A program made the translations under genes and the position numbers. A stretch of 64,000 nt of DNA from Lachnospiraceae bacterium C6A11 (GTDB lineage Bacteria > Bacillota > Clostridia > Lachnospirales > Lachnospiraceae), in contig JNKY01000002.1 in assembly GCA_000702245.1 (NCBI GenBank), positions 1 to 64,000 of the forward strand. The letters are read 5' to 3'. The notes beneath the pieces are model-generated. The model was given only the letters and a program-made list of their open reading frames with translations, had not been told where the DNA came from and did not search any database. Position 1 is the stretch's first letter, and every line of letters begins with the position of its first letter. Shown here piece after piece: positions 16,919 to 25,378 of the stretch.

Positions 16919-19900
16919 ATGAGAAGTAAAAAAATAATATCGTTGTTACTATGCATGTGCTTTCTGGTGGCTTTGATGCCGAAAAGCGTGTGGGCTGATC
17001 AGATTAAGGATGGTCACGACGAAGAGGTTATTACAGAGACGGATAACCAGGATAAAGGAGTTCATGAACAGCAGGAAACAAACGCCGATGAGTGTTTGGA
17101 AGAGCAGGAAGAAGCGCTTGCAAAGGGATATTCATCGAAGAAGTATGCGCTGTGTGTCGGTATTAATGAATATGTTTTGGCAGGATGTGGAACATTGCAT
17201 GGCTGCGTAAATGATGCTGATTTCGTGGGGAACTTTTTGTTGGAACGTGGCGGCTGGCTTCAGGAAAATGTTACATTTTTACATGACAAAGATGCTAATT
17301 GGAAGGATGTTCGTGATAAGATCAGAGAAATAGCAGGTAAGGCGGAGCCGGGCGATGAATTCGTTTTGGTTTGGTCATCGCATGGGGATAATCATAGAAA
17401 CCAAAGAGATAAGTATACAAACGCCTCGGCTCTTTGCACATACGATCAGAACTATGAGGATTATGAGCTTGCAGAAGATCTTATGTATTTTGAAGATGGA
17501 GTAAAGGTGGTTATCCTTGTCGATGCCTGTCATTCAGGAGGATTGTTCAAGACTGACGCTGATCCATCCGACGATAATGACAAGGGCTTAGAGGCAGATG
17601 GTCAGGGCTTTGATCTTGCAGATCGAGTAAGTGCGATAATAGATGAAAATACTTCAAAGGATGAACTTAACGCAAGAGGAACCTCGCCTATAAAATCTGA
17701 AAATATCGGCTGGGCTGTGGCTGCTCAGCCTTACCAGTATTCGTATGATTCCGGATATTTTGATGCGACAGATTGGTTCTTTACAGGGAAAACATCTAGT
17801 GGAACAAAAGAGAATAAAGGAGCGGTATTCCTGGCCGCACTTATACTGTCCGGTAAGTACGGTTGGGCTGATACGATGTTAAAGGGTAATGGTGACGGCT
17901 ATATTGATGCTTATGAAGGTTGGGCTTATGGAAACTATGTTTGCGAGGCTTGGGGCTATAATCCGTGTTGTAAGAATATAGAGGCGCTCAGAGCTGTTAA
18001 GCTTGGATGGGTCGGTGACTATGCAAGTGAGCTTCCGAATGAAATCAAACTTAGTAATACTGAAGCTCACACGATCGATCTGGGTGATACTGCAACTATC
18101 AATATATCGGGCGAAAATCCTGAAGATGAAAATGATACTATAACTATAGAATTGATTGATAGTACGGCGGATGAAGGTGAATACACATTCGATAACGGTA
18201 AAATTGAGTTTACTCCGAAGGAAGCGGGGTATTATTCGTTTAAAGTTAATGCAACTAGTGAAGCAAATAATAAAACAACACAGAGGGTTATAGGGGTTAC
18301 TGCTAATGCAGCCACTCCGGTTATTACCGGCGTGACTATTGATTATAATGAGTTTACCGTGAACTGGGAAGCAGTAAATGGCGCAGATAAATATTTAATA
18401 GAAGTGTCGGATAATGGCAGGTTCTATGAAGGTGCAGAAGAGGGGGAAGAAGATATTGTATTTTCAGATATTATTGACGGAGGAGAAACATCGATTACTT
18501 GTGAAGACTGCTATGAAAACTGTAATTATTATTTCAGAATGCTTTCAATGTCAGATGTAAAAAATGCGGTTTCATACAGGGGTTATGGAGCGTATTCGAA
18601 AGTGGAGAAGATAAGGACCAAGAAAGCGGAAATTAGTAAAGAACCTGATGGAAGAGATGGGCTTGTTTATAATGGTGATTATCAGGAATTAGTTGTTCCG
18701 GGAGAAACAGAGGGTGCTGCATTCTTTTATTACGCAATAGGACCATGTGAGGACGAGCCGATAACAGATTATAATAGTATTTATGATTATTTAGAAATGG
18801 ATATTCCTTCGGGAGGTGATGCCGGAAAGTATTGGGTTTATTATATCTGGTTTGGAAATCCTAAGGATTATTGGTATCCGTGTCTTATCGAGGTCTCAAT
18901 CGCTCCGAAGACAATTACTTCTCCAACAATAGAGCTTGAAGAGGATTTTTATCCTTATGACGGAAAAGCAAAAACCCCGGAAGTTATAGTGATGGATGGC
19001 GATGCGGTTATTCCGGCGGAAGAGTATAAGGTGACTTACGCAAACAATACAGCTGTGGGTACGGCAACTGTTAAGATAACTGATGTAGAGGGAGGAAACT
19101 ACGTGGTTAGCGGTAGCAAGACCTTTACTATCGGTGGTGTTAAAGCTGACTGGTTCTGGAACGATAACGGTGGTGCCGTGGCATACTTTACAAGCAGTGG
19201 TTCTGACAGATACAACGCTTCTGTAAAGGCGACTGTTACAAATAAGATCACAAAGCAGGCAACTGTGACGACTCCGGGCGTAAAGACCTATACAGGAACT
19301 GTTACATATAATGGCAAGGTTTATACCTCAACACATGACGAGCCTGTTTATGTATTTGATAAGACTTTTGTAGGATTACAGAAATACAACAACGTACTTT
19401 ACTATGTGAAGAACGGAGTTCAGGATACAAGCTTCAAAGGCTTTGCAAAATACGGAAATGATTGGTATTACGTGGCAGACGGTAAGGTCGATACTTCTAA
19501 GAAGGATATTATTAAGGGAACAGTGAACGGAACGAATGCATGGTGGTACGTAAGCGGAGGCAAGGTTCAGTTTGTGGATTCTGTAGAGAAGAACAGTAAC
19601 GGCTGGTGGGTCATCAGAAACGGTAAGGTTGACTTTAACTACACAGGCTTTGCAAAGAACTCTAACGGAACCTGGTACTGCAAGGGCGGCAAGGTTGACT
19701 TTAGTAAGAAGGATGTTATCAAAGGAACTGTTAATGGCGAGTCCGGTTGGTGGTATGTCAGCGGAGGCAAGGTTCAGTTCGTTGATTCTGTAGAGAAGAA
19801 CAGCAACGGCTGGTGGGTGATTAAGAACGGTATAGTTGACTTTAACTTCACCGGTTTTGCTAAGAACTCAAACGGCTGGTGGTACTGCAAGGGCGGTAAG

Positions 19901-20251
19901 GTTGACTTTAACAAGAAGGATGTTATCAAAGGCACTGTGAACGGAACAAACGCCTGGTGGTACGTCAGCGGCGGAAAGGTTCAGTTCGTTGACTCAATTG
20001 AAAAGAACAGTAACGGTTGGTGGAAGATAACGAACGGCAAGGTAGACTTTAATTACACCGGCCTCGCCAAGAACTCAAACGGCTGGTGGTACCTAAAGGG
20101 CGGTAAGGTTGATTTCAGCTACACAGGCATCGCAAAGAACCAGTACGGTGAGTGGTACTGCAAGGGCGGCAAGGTTCAGTTCGACTACACCGGAAAAGTA
20201 AAAATCGCCGGAGTGAACATTAGTATCAAAGGCGGCAAGGTTGTAAATTGA
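16919..20251 (+). CDS. Secreted caspase-like (C14) peptidase with FnIII, Ig-like and WW surface repeats, copy 2
   Basis: An 1110-residue paralogue of the preceding gene with the same architecture. The signal peptide is about residues 1-26 (ending VWA), followed by an acidic linker. The caspase-type domain (about 74-350) has KKYALCVGINEYV, His155 in WSSHGD and Cys204 in VDACHSGG. A FnIII-like module (about 468-565), an Ig-like module with YDGKAKTP (about 663-740) and about twelve WW repeats (about 818-1110) follow. The catalytic domains of the two copies differ around the active site (SSHGDN against SGHGGS), suggesting different targets. It lies 68 bases after copy 1, with AAGGAGA before the ATG, and is closed by a strong terminator. 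Confidence 0.85.
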   Translation: MRSKKIISLLLCMCFLVALMPKSVWADQIKDGHDEEVITETDNQDKGVHEQQETNADECLEEQEEALAKGYSSKKYALCVGINEYVLAGCGTLHGCVNDADFVGNFLLERGGWLQENVTFLHDKDANWKDVRDKIREIAGKAEPGDEFVLVWSSHGDNHRNQRDKYTNASALCTYDQNYEDYELAEDLMYFEDGVKVVILVDACHSGGLFKTDADPSDDNDKGLEADGQGFDLADRVSAIIDENTSKDELNARGTSPIKSENIGWAVAAQPYQYSYDSGYFDATDWFFTGKTSSGTKENKGAVFLAALILSGKYGWADTMLKGNGDGYIDAYEGWAYGNYVCEAWGYNPCCKNIEALRAVKLGWVGDYASELPNEIKLSNTEAHTIDLGDTATINISGENPEDENDTITIELIDSTADEGEYTFDNGKIEFTPKEAGYYSFKVNATSEANNKTTQRVIGVTANAATPVITGVTIDYNEFTVNWEAVNGADKYLIEVSDNGRFYEGAEEGEEDIVFSDIIDGGETSITCEDCYENCNYYFRMLSMSDVKNAVSYRGYGAYSKVEKIRTKKAEISKEPDGRDGLVYNGDYQELVVPGETEGAAFFYYAIGPCEDEPITDYNSIYDYLEMDIPSGGDAGKYWVYYIWFGNPKDYWYPCLIEVSIAPKTITSPTIELEEDFYPYDGKAKTPEVIVMDGDAVIPAEEYKVTYANNTAVGTATVKITDVEGGNYVVSGSKTFTIGGVKADWFWNDNGGAVAYFTSSGSDRYNASVKATVTNKITKQATVTTPGVKTYTGTVTYNGKVYTSTHDEPVYVFDKTFVGLQKYNNVLYYVKNGVQDTSFKGFAKYGNDWYYVADGKVDTSKKDIIKGTVNGTNAWWYVSGGKVQFVDSVEKNSNGWWVIRNGKVDFNYTGFAKNSNGTWYCKGGKVDFSKKDVIKGTVNGESGWWYVSGGKVQFVDSVEKNSNGWWVIKNGIVDFNFTGFAKNSNGWWYCKGGKVDFNKKDVIKGTVNGTNAWWYVSGGKVQFVDSIEKNSNGWWKITNGKVDFNYTGLAKNSNGWWYLKGGKVDFSYTGIAKNQYGEWYCKGGKVQFDYTGKVKIAGVNISIKGGKVVN

Positions 20252-20292
20252 TAAGATACACCTCAGGAGCTTAATAATACTAACTGCTATCT

Positions 20293-20326
20293 ACAGCTGC
20301 AGGCGTAAAAACCTGCAGCTGTTTTA
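20293..20326 (+). terminator. Rho-independent terminator after the caspase-like genes
   Basis: Perfect arms 20294-20303 and 20312-20321 (CAGCTGCAGG/CCTGCAGCTG) surround an 8-base loop and are followed by TTTTAT. Confidence 0.92.
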
Positions 20327-20401
20327 TGTTTGGTATGATAAAAGGCAGATAATCTGTTTTCATGAATGACTTTACGGAAGATGCCGGAATGGCAGTTTTG
20401 T

Positions 20402-20430
20402 TTGATATATTCTATACAGAGTGATATAAT
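20402..20430 (+). promoter_or_regulatory. Promoter of pyk
   Basis: TTGATA (20402-20407), a 17-base spacer and TATAAT (20425-20430), with TG one base upstream of the -10 box, give a strong vegetative promoter 40 bases before the ATG. Confidence 0.85.
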
Positions 20431-20469
20431 TGTCGTGATTTTATATGTATTTTTAGGAGATGAGACATA

Positions 20470-21879
20470 ATGCGTAAGACCAAGATAGTATGTACGATAG
20501 GACCGGCCAGCGAGTCGGAGGAAACGTTAAAGGAACTCTGCAGGGCAGGAATGAACGTTGCGAGACTTAACTTCTCGCACGGAAGTCATGAAGAACACCT
20601 GAAGAGGATAAATATGATAAAGAAGGTGCGTGAGGAACTGCATCTTCCAATCGCGATAATGCTTGATACAAAGGGGCCTGAATACAGGATCGGTACCTTC
20701 AAGGACGATAAGGTTGTGCTTTCTGAGGGGGATGAGTTTGTATTTACAACGGAGCAGATTGAGGGCGACAGCGGTAAGGTTTCTGTAAGCTACAGTGGGC
20801 TTGCGGGCGAGCTTTCTGCAGGGGACACGATACTGCTCAACAATGGCTTGCTCAGCTTCGAGGTTACCGGGATAGAGGGTAATGAGATAAGGACTAAGGT
20901 TGTGATCGGCGGCGAGCTGACAAACCGTAAGAGCATGAGCTTCCCGGGCAAGCACATTAAGCAGAAATACCTGTCAGAGCAGGATAGATCAGACATCATC
21001 TTCGGTATAGAAAATGGTGTTGATTTTATCGCGTGCTCTTTTGTTTCTGTTAAGCAGGATCTGCTGGATATTCATGCGATTCTTGAAGAACATGATGCAA
21101 AGAATGTCGAGTTGATCGCGAAGATAGAGAATCAGTCGGGCTTTGATAATATCGAAGAGATCTGTGAGGCCTGCGCAGGCATCATGGTTGCAAGAGGTGA
21201 TATGGGTGTTGAGATAGCTTTCGAGAAGCTTCCTGCCATCCAGAAGAAGCTTATCACTAAGTGCCGTATGCTTGGTAAGAGAGTTATCACTGCAACAGAG
21301 ATGCTTGAGTCGATGATCCACAATCCACGTCCGACACGTGCTGAGGCTTCCGACGTAGCAAATGCAGTTTACGACGGAACCAGTGCTGTTATGCTTTCGG
21401 GCGAGACAGCTGCCGGCAGTTATCCGGTTGAGGCTGTAAGGACTATGGCCAAGATCTGCGAGACGACCGAGCAGAATATCAATTATACGAAGAGATTCCA
21501 TAATGCTGATATAGAGATCAGAAATGATATAGATGCGATATCGCATTCAACCTGCGGTATGGCTATCGATGTTGGGGCAAAGTGCATCGTTGCGTGTACA
21601 CTTTCAGGCATCACTGCGCGTATGGTATCACGTTTCAGATCACCGGTTGATATCATAGGACTTACAACAAACGAAGCAACCTGGCGTAAGCTTGCGCTTT
21701 CATGGGGCGTAACTCCTGAAATGTGCGAGACCTTCCCTTCAACGGAGGTGCTTTTCTACAGCGCGAAGAAGGTTGCTCAGACTACATTTTTACTTAAGAA
21801 AGGTGATAAGATCGTTATCACAGGTGGCGTTTCCGGTGTTTCAGGAAATACAAACCTGATCAAGATCGACGAGATTTAA
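20470..21879 (+). CDS. pyk: Pyruvate kinase
   Basis: A 469-residue pyruvate kinase, the last step of glycolysis (phosphoenolpyruvate + ADP to pyruvate + ATP). MRKTKIVCTIGPAS opens the barrel; ARLNFSHGSHEEH, MLDTKGPEYRIG, the catalytic-lysine region ELIAKIENQSG and MVARGDMGVEI follow, then the C-terminal allosteric domain. It is the short form, lacking the extra C-terminal PEP-utiliser domain of some Bacilli and Clostridia. A strong promoter and AGGAGATGAG site precede it, and the next gene begins two bases after its stop. A pyruvate phosphate dikinase at 40.7 kb can run the same interconversion with pyrophosphate. Confidence 0.97.
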   Translation: MRKTKIVCTIGPASESEETLKELCRAGMNVARLNFSHGSHEEHLKRINMIKKVREELHLPIAIMLDTKGPEYRIGTFKDDKVVLSEGDEFVFTTEQIEGDSGKVSVSYSGLAGELSAGDTILLNNGLLSFEVTGIEGNEIRTKVVIGGELTNRKSMSFPGKHIKQKYLSEQDRSDIIFGIENGVDFIACSFVSVKQDLLDIHAILEEHDAKNVELIAKIENQSGFDNIEEICEACAGIMVARGDMGVEIAFEKLPAIQKKLITKCRMLGKRVITATEMLESMIHNPRPTRAEASDVANAVYDGTSAVMLSGETAAGSYPVEAVRTMAKICETTEQNINYTKRFHNADIEIRNDIDAISHSTCGMAIDVGAKCIVACTLSGITARMVSRFRSPVDIIGLTTNEATWRKLALSWGVTPEMCETFPSTEVLFYSAKKVAQTTFLLKKGDKIVITGGVSGVSGNTNLIKIDEI

Positions 21880-21881
21880 TC

Positions 21882-23048
21882 ATGGGGAAATTCTTAGTTA
21901 GGGTATTTATAAAGAACTACGAGGATACGCAGAATCCCGAGGTGAGAAAGAAGTACGGAATGCTTGCCGGGGTATTTGGCATATTCTGTAATATAATGCT
22001 TTCGGTATTGAAGATTGTTATAGGAGTGCTTTCGGGAGCTTTTTCAATAGTCGGAGATGCTGTTAACAATATGTCCGATGCGGCTTCGTCAATCATTACT
22101 CTGATAAGCTTCAAGCTTTCGGGAAAACCGGCGGACAAGGAGCATCCTTACGGACACGGACGACTTGAATATATGTCCGGCTTCATCGTTGCGGTGCTGG
22201 TCCTTGCGATAGCACTGAACCTTCTGAAGGAGTCGATAGTACATATCATCAAGAAGACACCGATAAATGTCAGTATCGTGACGATCATAATTCTGTCCTG
22301 CACAATACTTGTTAAGCTGTACATGTCCATATTTTACATGTATATCAGCAGGAAGATTAAGAGTACGGCCATGAGGGTTACGGCGGTGGACAGCCGTTCG
22401 GACTGCATCTGCACGAGCGTCGCACTTATTTCTGTTATTGTGATGCTTGTGTTCAAGGTAAATATTGATGGTTATGCAGGAGCGATAGTTGCTCTTTTCG
22501 TAATCAAGGCAGGAATAGAGGGCGCAAGAGACACGCTGGCACTTCTTCTCGGAGAGGGACCGGATGAGGAGCTTTGCGAGAAGCTTCAGGCAATCGCGGG
22601 AGAATACGAAGATATACTTGAGGTTCACGATCTCAGGGTTCATGATTACGGCCCGGGTAGACGCTTTGCTTCGATGCATGTTGAAGTTGATGCCGAGATA
22701 GGTATAATCAGAGCTCACGAGATTGTGGATGAGATAGAAAGAAGGATAGTCAAGGATGGGCTGGTTTCAGAGATAACTATTCATGTGGATCCGGTCGATG
22801 CGAAGGACGAGTTTTCAAATACAATAAAGAAAGAACTGGAAGAAAAGCTTAAGATCATCTGTGACAGTATCACGTTACATGATTTCAGGACCGTACACTG
22901 CGGAGATACGATAAAGAGGGTTACATTTGATATCACCGTTCCGTACGATCTGGGAACTCCTGATGATGAAATCAAGGATACAGCGATTAAAATAGTTAAG
23001 GGGCTTTCCGGTAATCCTGAGGCAGATATTTATATTGACAGATCGTAG
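21882..23048 (+). CDS. Cation diffusion facilitator family transporter
   Basis: A 388-residue CDF efflux protein. Six membrane helices occupy about residues 25-230; the metal-binding signature SIVGDAVNNMSDAASS lies in TM2, HPYGHGRLEYMSG follows, and a second Asp-rich site (TAVDSRSDCICT) is in TM5. The C-terminal cytoplasmic dimerisation domain (about 235-388) is longer than usual. Members exchange Zn2+, Mn2+, Fe2+ or Co2+ for protons; the metal here is not determinable. It is two bases downstream of pyk and probably co-transcribed with it. Confidence 0.9.
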   Translation: MGKFLVRVFIKNYEDTQNPEVRKKYGMLAGVFGIFCNIMLSVLKIVIGVLSGAFSIVGDAVNNMSDAASSIITLISFKLSGKPADKEHPYGHGRLEYMSGFIVAVLVLAIALNLLKESIVHIIKKTPINVSIVTIIILSCTILVKLYMSIFYMYISRKIKSTAMRVTAVDSRSDCICTSVALISVIVMLVFKVNIDGYAGAIVALFVIKAGIEGARDTLALLLGEGPDEELCEKLQAIAGEYEDILEVHDLRVHDYGPGRRFASMHVEVDAEIGIIRAHEIVDEIERRIVKDGLVSEITIHVDPVDAKDEFSNTIKKELEEKLKIICDSITLHDFRTVHCGDTIKRVTFDITVPYDLGTPDDEIKDTAIKIVKGLSGNPEADIYIDRS

Positions 23049-23069
23049 AGGGGGAAGGAGAGAAAAACT

Positions 23070-24413
23070 ATGTTAGCTTTAATGGGAGAAGGCATTATTT
23101 GGGAACTCTTTACAGAAGCTCTTCTGATATGGGGTGCTTGGCTGGTGATGAAAAAATGTGAAAGAAAGCCGTGGCTGGCGATCATTCCGGGCGTAAGGGA
23201 ATATCAGCTTGCCAAGTGCTGCGACAGAGAGGCGGACGGCAGGAGACTGCTGATAGCAACTGTGCTCATGTATTTACTGCAGATCATTGATAAGGTTGCG
23301 GATGTGAAAAGTAGTAAGGGGTTGGCAACGGATCAGTCCATCTGGTTTCTGATACTTCTTGTTGTGCAGTTAAGCACAATTATCATGCTTTTAGTATATA
23401 TGATCAGAATCTTTGGTGGTCTGTGCGATCTTTTCGGTTACAAGAGAAAGTGGATGTGGTTTATCGTCCTGATCTCTGATTCCTTTCTGCTTCTGTTATG
23501 GGGCCTCAGGAAGAAATGTCAGCCGAAATACATCTATAAGGATGATATCGGCGAGGTAGGTGCTGCTATATCCGGCAGAAATGTTAAGGTTCTTGATTCG
23601 GGTCTTACTGTAAATATCGAAGAGAGAACAGCCGGCGGTATGCTCAAGAAGAACACACTCCTTAGAGATATACATCTGAATATTGAGCCGGGTCACATGG
23701 TACTGCTTCTCGGCGGTTCCGGTGCAGGTAAGACAACCTTCGTCAACGCTGTTATCGGATATGAGAAGGCGAAGGCAAATATGGTCCTCAACGGCAATAA
23801 TATTTACGATAATTATGATAAGATGAAATACAGAATAGGCTTTGTTCCGCAGATGGATCTTATGCGTGTAAACGATACTGTCATCAGAACCCTTATGGAT
23901 GCGGCAAAGCTCAGACTTCCTGCAAGTATGTCGGTTGCTGAGAGAAGAGAAAGAGCCACTGTGGTTCTCAAGTTTTTTGGCCTTGAGCCGGTTAAGGATA
24001 AGCTTTGCGAGAAGCTTTCCGGCGGCCAGAGAAAGAGACTTTCCATTGCTATGGAATACATATCAAATCCGGATCTTTTCGTTCTTGATGAGCCGGATTC
24101 CGGTCTTGACGGTGTTATGGCGAGAGAGCTTATGCAGGGCCTCAGAAATATCGCCAACCAGGGGAAGATAGTTATTGTTATCACGCATTCTCCTGACAGA
24201 GTTATCGACTTGTTTGATGATGTTATTGTTCTTGCAAAGGACTCCAGACTTACAGGGCGACTTGCTTACTTCGGCCCTGTTGACCAGGCAAAGCAGTTCT
24301 TTGAGAGAGATAATATGGAGAGGATCGTTCTTCGTATCAACAGGAAGGAAGAGGGCGGCGAAGGACTCGCCGACAGCTTCATAGAAAGATATGCGGAGGT
24401 GTGCAATGGCTGA
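23070..24413 (+). CDS. ABCG-like exporter ATPase with N-terminal membrane segment
   Basis: A 447-residue protein. Residues 1-155 contain three to four hydrophobic helices with PWLAIIPGVREYQLAKCC, similar to a small membrane domain found on its own in other Firmicutes (DUF5684-like; weak match). Residues about 170-440 are an ABC ATPase with Walker A GGSGAGKTT, signature LSGGQRKRLSIAMEY, Walker B LFVLDEPDSGLD and the switch His in ITHSPD. The sequence resembles the ABCG/White type. The permease gene overlaps its end, and a clostripain-like peptidase gene follows, so the three likely act together. Confidence 0.85.
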   Translation: MLALMGEGIIWELFTEALLIWGAWLVMKKCERKPWLAIIPGVREYQLAKCCDREADGRRLLIATVLMYLLQIIDKVADVKSSKGLATDQSIWFLILLVVQLSTIIMLLVYMIRIFGGLCDLFGYKRKWMWFIVLISDSFLLLLWGLRKKCQPKYIYKDDIGEVGAAISGRNVKVLDSGLTVNIEERTAGGMLKKNTLLRDIHLNIEPGHMVLLLGGSGAGKTTFVNAVIGYEKAKANMVLNGNNIYDNYDKMKYRIGFVPQMDLMRVNDTVIRTLMDAAKLRLPASMSVAERRERATVVLKFFGLEPVKDKLCEKLSGGQRKRLSIAMEYISNPDLFVLDEPDSGLDGVMARELMQGLRNIANQGKIVIVITHSPDRVIDLFDDVIVLAKDSRLTGRLAYFGPVDQAKQFFERDNMERIVLRINRKEEGGEGLADSFIERYAEVCNG

Positions 24414-25362
24414 GAAAAATATCAAACGGACCAAAGTTAGATATCGCGGACGTTTTGCACAGATTCCTATCTATATAGGCAAGAATTTCCGTATGTTTGT
24501 TTATCAGAACGACTGGAAGGTTATACCGATGGCTGCATTTATCGCGGCACTCGTTTCGGCAGTCGTAAGAAATAAGTTCTTTATAACCATGGAAGGTACG
24601 GCGATGGGTGCCCTTGCGGTAACAACGATCTCGCTGTGGAACGGATGCTTCAACTCGATCCAGGTTGTCTGCAGAGAGAGGGCGATCATCAAACGTGAGC
24701 ACCGCTCAGGTATGTACATCTTCTCGTATGTAATATCACATATGGTATATCAGGCATTCCTGTGCTTCCTTCAGACGGTAACCATGCTTGTAATATTCAA
24801 ATATACCGGGGTTAAGTTCCCGAAGCACGGCGTGGTAGTTGATACATTTATCGTAGAGTTTGGCATCACTGTATTTCTGATAACCTACGCAGCGGATATG
24901 ATGTCGCTTTTCATATCCAGCGTTGTGAAGACAAGTACAGCAGCTATGACGGTCATGCCTCTTGTGCTGATGATACAGCTTGTTTTTTCGGGCGGTCTTT
25001 TCTCACTTCCGAACAATATGAAGGGCCTGACAAAATACATGATCTCTAAGCAGGGTATCTCGTGTATCGCATCAGAAGGACGTTACAATTCGCTCCCTAC
25101 CTACTCATCGTGGAGGATGATTAAGAAGATTGCTAACAGCCCGGATGCCGATGAAGAGTTGAAGCTGACGATACTAAGTCTTGAGATGCAGGGCTATGAC
25201 AAGCAGATAAATGAAGAAGCCAGAAAATCAAATTATAAGAAGGACTACAAGGCGACAAATGAAAATATAAGAGTCAGATGGCAGCTGCTGGGACTATTCG
25301 CATTTATATTTGCTGTATTTTCAATGATCGCGCTAATGTTCGTCGACAAAGACCGACGGTAG
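24406..25362 (+). CDS. ABC-2 type (ABCG-like) permease
   Basis: A 318-residue membrane protein with about six helices (about residues 35-55, 62-80, 105-130, 145-170, 178-200 and 290-312) in the ABC-2 arrangement, including CRERAIIKREHRSGMYIFSY, a typical elbow segment before the membrane block. ATG 24406 overlaps the end of the ATPase gene by eight bases and has CGGAGG (24394-24399) in front, indicating coupled translation. A hydrophilic stretch of about 75 residues before the last helix is predicted outside. The substrate is unknown. Confidence 0.85.
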   Translation: MAEKNIKRTKVRYRGRFAQIPIYIGKNFRMFVYQNDWKVIPMAAFIAALVSAVVRNKFFITMEGTAMGALAVTTISLWNGCFNSIQVVCRERAIIKREHRSGMYIFSYVISHMVYQAFLCFLQTVTMLVIFKYTGVKFPKHGVVVDTFIVEFGITVFLITYAADMMSLFISSVVKTSTAAMTVMPLVLMIQLVFSGGLFSLPNNMKGLTKYMISKQGISCIASEGRYNSLPTYSSWRMIKKIANSPDADEELKLTILSLEMQGYDKQINEEARKSNYKKDYKATNENIRVRWQLLGLFAFIFAVFSMIALMFVDKDRR

Positions 25363-25378
25363 AAAGAAGGGTAAAGGT

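Noticed and set aside
13443-20251. Caspase-like genes as a CRISPR-linked (Craspase-type) or abortive-infection defence system
   Set aside because: Both proteins have signal peptides and surface repeats, and no effector, TPR or CRISPR gene is adjacent.
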